From positions 1 to 64,000 of the forward strand of contig JAWWAC010000013.1 of NCBI GenBank assembly GCA_033721915.1: 64,000 nucleotides of DNA, read 5' to 3'. This document shows, one piece after another, positions 60,950-64,000 of this stretch. Numbering within the stretch: the stretch's first letter is position 1; every line of letters starts with the position of its first letter. Position numbers and translations under genes: made by a program. Source of the stretch: REBR01 sp033721915. GTDB lineage: Bacteria > Pseudomonadota > Gammaproteobacteria > Pseudomonadales > Oleiphilaceae. The notes beneath the pieces were generated by a model. It searched no databases. It was not told where the DNA came from and saw only the letters and a list, made by a program, of their open reading frames with translations.

Positions 60950-61255
60950 ATGGCGGCTTTAACGAAAGCGGATATGGCGGAACGCCTGTTTGAGGAGCTC
61001 GGTCTGAACAAGCGTGAAGCCAAGGAGTTGGTGGAAGCGTTCTTTGACGAGATCCGCGATGCATTAAGCCATAATGAGCAGGTCAAGCTCAGCGGCTTTG
61101 GCAACTTCGATCTGCGGGACAAGCGGGAGCGCCCCGGTCGCAACCCCAAGACCGGCGAGGAGATCCCCATCAGCGCACGGCGTGTGGTCACTTTCCGCCC
61201 CGGCCAGAAACTCAAACAAAAAGTAGAGACCTATGCTGGAACCCAGCCACAATAA
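60950..61255 (+). CDS. ihfA: Integration host factor alpha subunit
   Basis: A 101-residue DNA-bending protein of the HU/IHF family: ALTKADMAERLFEELGLNKREAKELVE, and the beta-arm with the intercalating proline in GRNPKTGEEIPISARRVVTFRPGQKLK. With IhfB (elsewhere) it bends DNA for recombination and for sigma-54 and curli promoters, both of which are represented in this window. GAGGAG is the ribosome site. Its end overlaps the MerR gene by 23 bases. Confidence 0.97.
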   Translation: MAALTKADMAERLFEELGLNKREAKELVEAFFDEIRDALSHNEQVKLSGFGNFDLRDKRERPGRNPKTGEEIPISARRVVTFRPGQKLKQKVETYAGTQPQ

Positions 61256-61601
61256 CGAGCTGCCGGTCATCCCCGGAAAACGCTACTTCACCATCGGTGA
61301 AGTGGCGGAGCTGTGCCAGGTCAAGGCCCATGTGCTGCGCTACTGGGAGCAGGAATTTCCCCAGCTCTCGCCGGTCAAACGCCGTGGCAACCGCCGTTAT
61401 TACCAGCGTGCCGATGTCCTGCTGATCCGCCAGATCCGCAGCCTTCTGTACGATCAGGGTTTTACCATTGGTGGTGCCAAACAGAAGCTCGACAGCAGCG
61501 AGAAGCGGGAAGAAGACACCCAGTACAAGCAACTGATCCGGCAGATGATCACGGAACTGGAAGACGTTCTGGAGAGTCTCAACCACCACGGGGCTCATTG
61601 A
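61233..61601 (+). CDS. MerR-family transcriptional regulator
   Basis: A 122-residue regulator: a winged helix-turn-helix of MerR type (YFTIGEVAELCQVKAHVLRYWEQEFPQLSPVKRRGNRRYYQRADVLLI, about 12-60) followed by a short helical dimerisation region. It lacks a metal-binding C-terminal domain. The same small MerR protein follows ihfA in many gammaproteobacteria; its target is unknown. Start overlaps the ihfA coding end. Confidence 0.93.
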   Translation: MLEPSHNNELPVIPGKRYFTIGEVAELCQVKAHVLRYWEQEFPQLSPVKRRGNRRYYQRADVLLIRQIRSLLYDQGFTIGGAKQKLDSSEKREEDTQYKQLIRQMITELEDVLESLNHHGAH

Positions 61602-61631
61602 CCCGGGCGGGGGTTTATTTCCCATAAACCC

Positions 61632-61660
61632 TTTATTTCTCAAAAGCCTTGAGGTACTAT
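61632..61660 (+). promoter_or_regulatory. Possible tRNA-Pro promoter
   Basis: TTTATT (61632-61637), 17 bases, TACTAT (61655-61660), followed by a CCTCCCC discriminator. The -35 is poor. Confidence 0.45.
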
Positions 61661-61699
61661 CCTCCCCGCTGATCCAACGGGTCAGATGCAGCACTTTGT

Positions 61700-61776
61700 C
61701 GGGGCGTGGCGCAGTCTGGTAGCGCACTTGTCTGGGGGACAAGGGGTCGTAGGTTCAAATCCTGCCGTCCCGACCA
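61700..61776 (+). tRNA. tRNA-Pro (GGG)
   Basis: A 77-base cloverleaf with encoded CCA. Acceptor CGGGGCG pairs with CGTCCCG (one G-U), the T-loop is GGTTCAAATCC, and the anticodon stem CTTGT/ACAAG holds loop CTGGGGG, anticodon GGG. It follows the MerR gene as in Pseudomonas. Confidence 0.96.
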
Positions 61777-61788
61777 CTACTCTAATAG

Positions 61789-61819
61789 AAAACCCGGTCT
61801 CAGGACCGGGTTTTTTTTT
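61789..61819 (+). terminator. Rho-independent terminator after tRNA-Pro
   Basis: AAAACCCGGTC pairs with GACCGGGTTTT-type arm around TCAG (61789-61814), with a run of nine T. Confidence 0.95.
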
Positions 61820-62086
61820 GCTTGTTTTCCCGCGTGCCCAAAATCCTACGACCCGATTTCCTGTAACCACAGAACAGTATAGGTAAGGAACTTCTTACGC
61901 TGAATTTCGAGAATGAAAATTATTGTTAACTGCTTGCTGGGGCTATTGTCGAATCTGAAACGACTGACTAGTATCGAGTAATAATTAATATTTTCAATTA
62001 TTAGCTTTGTTGCTTTTGTAGCAACTCTTCCCCAATCTAGCAGTTTATATCAGTCAATGGCGGCTTTTTAATCAAGAGCATTTCCC
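61820..62086 (+). promoter_or_regulatory. AT-rich control region of the curli operon
   Basis: This stretch is clearly richer in A+T than the preceding 60 kb. It holds a candidate promoter, TTGTCG (61946-61951), 17 bases, TAGTAT (61969-61974), and a perfect 8-bp inverted repeat TAATAATT (61979-61986) / AATTATTA (61996-62003) just downstream. csgD control regions are typically long, AT-rich and bound by many regulators. Specific sites are not proven. Confidence 0.45.
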
Positions 62087-62779
62087 ATGGATTCAGGTCG
62101 CGATAATGAAAAGTTGCAGGATATTGCTATCTTGGGCAGTTCAGGCCTGCAGATGCATCTGCTGATGGATCTGCTTGCCAATGAACACCACTTCCGCTGT
62201 ACGGCTATCTGCCCTGACGATCTTCAAACTCTCAACAAACTCTCTGCTCCGCGCCTGATACTCCTTGATATGCATCTGTTCCAGGAAGATGACCGCTTTG
62301 AATCAGATGTGTGGCTGTCACAACCTCATTTCAGCAAAAGCAGGGTCGCACTGATCAATGTTGGACCAAAGATGGAGCTTGATGAGTGGATGCAAAGGTC
62401 CAATTGCGTTGGTGTTTTCCGGGAAACGGACGAGCCGGAACTTCTGGTGCGGGGTATCAGGGCTATTCTGTCCGGAGACTTCTGGTTTCCAAGAGATTTG
62501 ATGGCGCGTTTCCTGCAACAGACCCGTGATCAGTCTTCCCGTTCCGTGTCCTCCGTCGTATCAGTATCTGCCTCCATGCCTGAACTGACGCCCAAGGAGC
62601 TCAAGGTGTTGAGGGCTTTGTGTGCCGGCGCCAATAACGATGAAATTGCAAAAAAACTGAGTGTTTCGACCCATACGGTCAAGTCGCACTTGTCCAATCT
62701 GTACCGTAAGCTCAATGTTAAAAACCGTCTGGAAGCCGTGTTATGGGGAAAACAATCCATTTCGGACAGGGCCAATTAA
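62087..62779 (+). CDS. csgD: CsgD-like LuxR-family regulator
   Basis: A 230-residue regulator. The N-terminal receiver-like domain (about 10-130) retains a putative phospho-acceptor position (LILLDMH) but lacks the usual acidic pair near the N-terminus, as in CsgD. The C-terminal LuxR helix-turn-helix is at about 160-225 (LTPKELKVLRALCAGANNDEIAKKLSVSTHTVKSHLSNLYRKL). It begins an operon with csgE, csgF and csgG and should control curli and matrix genes. AAGAG precedes the ATG. The csgE start lies inside its last codons. Confidence 0.88.
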   Translation: MDSGRDNEKLQDIAILGSSGLQMHLLMDLLANEHHFRCTAICPDDLQTLNKLSAPRLILLDMHLFQEDDRFESDVWLSQPHFSKSRVALINVGPKMELDEWMQRSNCVGVFRETDEPELLVRGIRAILSGDFWFPRDLMARFLQQTRDQSSRSVSSVVSVSASMPELTPKELKVLRALCAGANNDEIAKKLSVSTHTVKSHLSNLYRKLNVKNRLEAVLWGKQSISDRAN

Positions 62780-63216
62780 CACCAGTGCTAATGATATTCT
62801 GGTTGTTTGTCTCTGTTTCTTCTCCGGCACAGGCTCTGGATGACGGTATTCTGGAACCATCTTCTGAGACAGGTGTGGAGGATGGTCTGGGCAACTCGCT
62901 GATTCGCAGTACCGTTACACCCCAGGGTGAGACATTTTATCGTGAGTTTGCTTCCTTGCTGCGTCTGGAAGGACCTGAAACCTACGGAATGCTGAGCGTG
63001 GAAGAGCGTCCCTGGCGACAGGCAGCTTCCATAATTCAGCTGGAATACAACCGGCAAGTGATTTTTCGCGCCATACTCCGGCCCCAAGGCACAACCCCCG
63101 GAGATCTGGCGCTGGCGGCTCTGGAGAACCTGAATCGGGTGGTCTCTGCCAGTAATACATCCCAGGGGCGCAGTTCTCGTTATGAACCGGATCTTGCGGA
63201 GGAAGAGTTGAGATGA
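62743..63216 (+). CDS. csgE: Curli assembly protein CsgE
   Basis: A 157-residue periplasmic protein with a signal peptide ending SSPAQA and a CsgE-type core (LGNSLIRSTVTPQGETFYREFASLL ... VEERPWRQAASIIQLEYNRQVIFRAILRP). CsgE caps the CsgG pore and guides curli subunits to it. The ATG at 62743 overlaps csgD by 37 bases and has GGAAG upstream; a second in-frame ATG at 62791, after the csgD stop, would give a shorter signal peptide and is an alternative. Confidence 0.9.
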   Translation: MGKTIHFGQGQLTPVLMIFWLFVSVSSPAQALDDGILEPSSETGVEDGLGNSLIRSTVTPQGETFYREFASLLRLEGPETYGMLSVEERPWRQAASIIQLEYNRQVIFRAILRPQGTTPGDLALAALENLNRVVSASNTSQGRSSRYEPDLAEEELR

Positions 63217-63638
63217 AGCGATTTTTACAGACAGCAAGCCTGACGATTCTGCTCAGCTCACCATTGTGCGCTCTGGCGGATCTGGTCTACAGCCCTGCAA
63301 ATCCGGCTTTTGGTGGCAATAACCCCAATGCGGCCGCCGTCAATCTGAACAACGCCCAGTCCCAGGACAGTACCCGCAGTGCGGACAGTATTGCACGCAG
63401 GACGCCCCGAACAGCCCGGGAGCAATTTGAGCAACAGCTCCAGCGCACTATTCTCAGTCAGATTTCCAGGGCCCTGCGTGCGGAAATTTTTGACCAGGAC
63501 GGTCTTCTGCAGGAAGGCACCTTCGATGCCGGTGATTTCACCATTGATATCATTGAGGCAGACGACGGAGGCCTCGAAATCATTACCACAGACCTGATTA
63601 CCGGTGACAGTACCCGGTTCCGAATCGGGCAACGATAA
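63213..63638 (+). CDS. csgF: Curli assembly protein CsgF
   Basis: A 141-residue exported protein with a signal peptide ending LCALA (about 1-22) and the mature N-terminus DLVYSPANPAFGGNNPN, the strongly conserved segment that inserts into CsgG. CsgF couples subunit secretion to nucleation on the surface. Its start overlaps the csgE stop (ATGA). Confidence 0.94.
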   Translation: MKRFLQTASLTILLSSPLCALADLVYSPANPAFGGNNPNAAAVNLNNAQSQDSTRSADSIARRTPRTAREQFEQQLQRTILSQISRALRAEIFDQDGLLQEGTFDAGDFTIDIIEADDGGLEIITTDLITGDSTRFRIGQR

Positions 63639-63653
63639 TAAAGGTGGTGCTGT

Positions 63654-64000
63654 TTGACGTATATCCGGTTCAGGCGATTACCTTTGATTCTGTTACTTGT
63701 GGTGTGGCTCTCAGGTTGCAGCTCTGTGGGTACCAGTAATAATCCATACTTTGAGTCGGTTGATGGGCCTACATTAACACCGGCTTCAGACACTTTTTTT
63801 GACCTCATTCGTCTCCCGCCCCCGGCCGGACGAATCAGTGTAGCCATTTACCGTTTTCCTGATCAGACCGGACAGTTCCGCGAGGCCGGACAAAGCAGTT
63901 TTTCCACGGCCGTTACCCAGGGCAGTGGTGCCTTGCTGACGACAGCGTTGCTGGATTCCGGCTGGTTTCGTCCCCTGGAGCGTGAAGGGCTGCAGGATCT
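63654..64000 (+). CDS. csgG: Curli secretion channel CsgG, 5' part (TTG start)
   Basis: Partial, running off the right edge; 115 codons are visible. The TTG at 63654 has AAGGTGG six bases upstream. The lipoprotein signal peptide TYIRFRRLPLILLLVVWLSGC has the lipobox LSGC. The mature part includes PPPAGRISVAIYRFPDQTGQF, AVTQGSGALLTTALLDSGWF and PLEREGLQD, which is CsgG. It forms the nonameric outer-membrane pore for curli. No in-frame ATG exists upstream of the lipobox, so the TTG is needed. Confidence 0.93.
   Translation, partial: MTYIRFRRLPLILLLVVWLSGCSSVGTSNNPYFESVDGPTLTPASDTFFDLIRLPPPAGRISVAIYRFPDQTGQFREAGQSSFSTAVTQGSGALLTTALLDSGWFRPLEREGLQD

Noticed and set aside
61700..61776. Integrase or attachment repeat at tRNA-Pro
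   Set aside because: No integrase gene and no second copy of the tRNA 3' end occur within the window; the island idea can only be tested beyond the right edge.

Overview
The window looks like a chromosomal segment of a GC-rich marine-type gammaproteobacterium, most likely in or near the Pseudomonadales/Oceanospirillales/Marinobacter group. This rests on protein character and on three gene orders that I recall from Pseudomonas: fdxA-mutS-cinA-recA, nadK-metallophosphatase-rhomboid-DUF1315-DUF2797-pepN, and thrS-infC-rpmI-rplT-pheS-pheT-ihfA-merR-tRNA-Pro. The species cannot be named from sequence alone.

Layout. 0.1-3.8 kb: a ferritin-like metal-dependent hydrolase, three small-molecule methyltransferases (DUF938, ArsM, a zinc-ribbon type) and a DksA-like regulator. 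4.2-13.5 kb is an unsettled accessory stretch. It holds a probable SOS-controlled Rpn/DUF4351 nuclease, a quinone oxidoreductase, a broken PaaI thioesterase carrying a copy of the nuclease's tail, an ABC exporter, a frameshifted PAS/GGDEF/EAL gene, a GST, an MddA-like methyltransferase, and three copies of a short interspersed repeat. 13.2-15.9 kb: a PEP-CTERM protein behind a candidate sigma-54 promoter with two palindromic upstream sites, followed by a secreted TPR protein.

15.9-33 kb is mainly housekeeping: a flavoprotein, fdxA, mutS, cinA, recA (with promoter and LexA box), yheU, a J-domain protein, a PilZ protein, a LonB-type protease, alkB, an M23 peptidase, a FixJ-type regulator with a REC-PAS histidine kinase, a MaoC hydratase, an AraC regulator and tRNA-Asp. 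33.3-45 kb: a 27-residue acidic peptide, AraC/fadH, a coiled-coil protein, nadK, a phosphatase, rhomboid, DUF1315, DUF2797 and pepN. 45-54 kb: a DUF1329/YCF48/RND trio and a TAXI-TRAP transporter. 54-61.8 kb: the translation operon thrS to ihfA-merR and tRNA-Pro. 61.8-64 kb: a more AT-rich curli operon csgD-csgE-csgF-csgG, cut by the right edge.

How parts connect. DNA repair is strongly represented (mutS, recA, cinA, alkB, plus a nuclease with its own LexA box). A second theme is the cell surface and biofilm: PEP-CTERM protein, curli secretion genes, a PilZ protein and a damaged cyclic-di-GMP gene. The most unusual material is the sigma-54/palindrome control region of the PEP-CTERM gene, the SOS-type nuclease with its 12-bp tandem repeat and displaced tail fragment, and the 108-bp repeat family.
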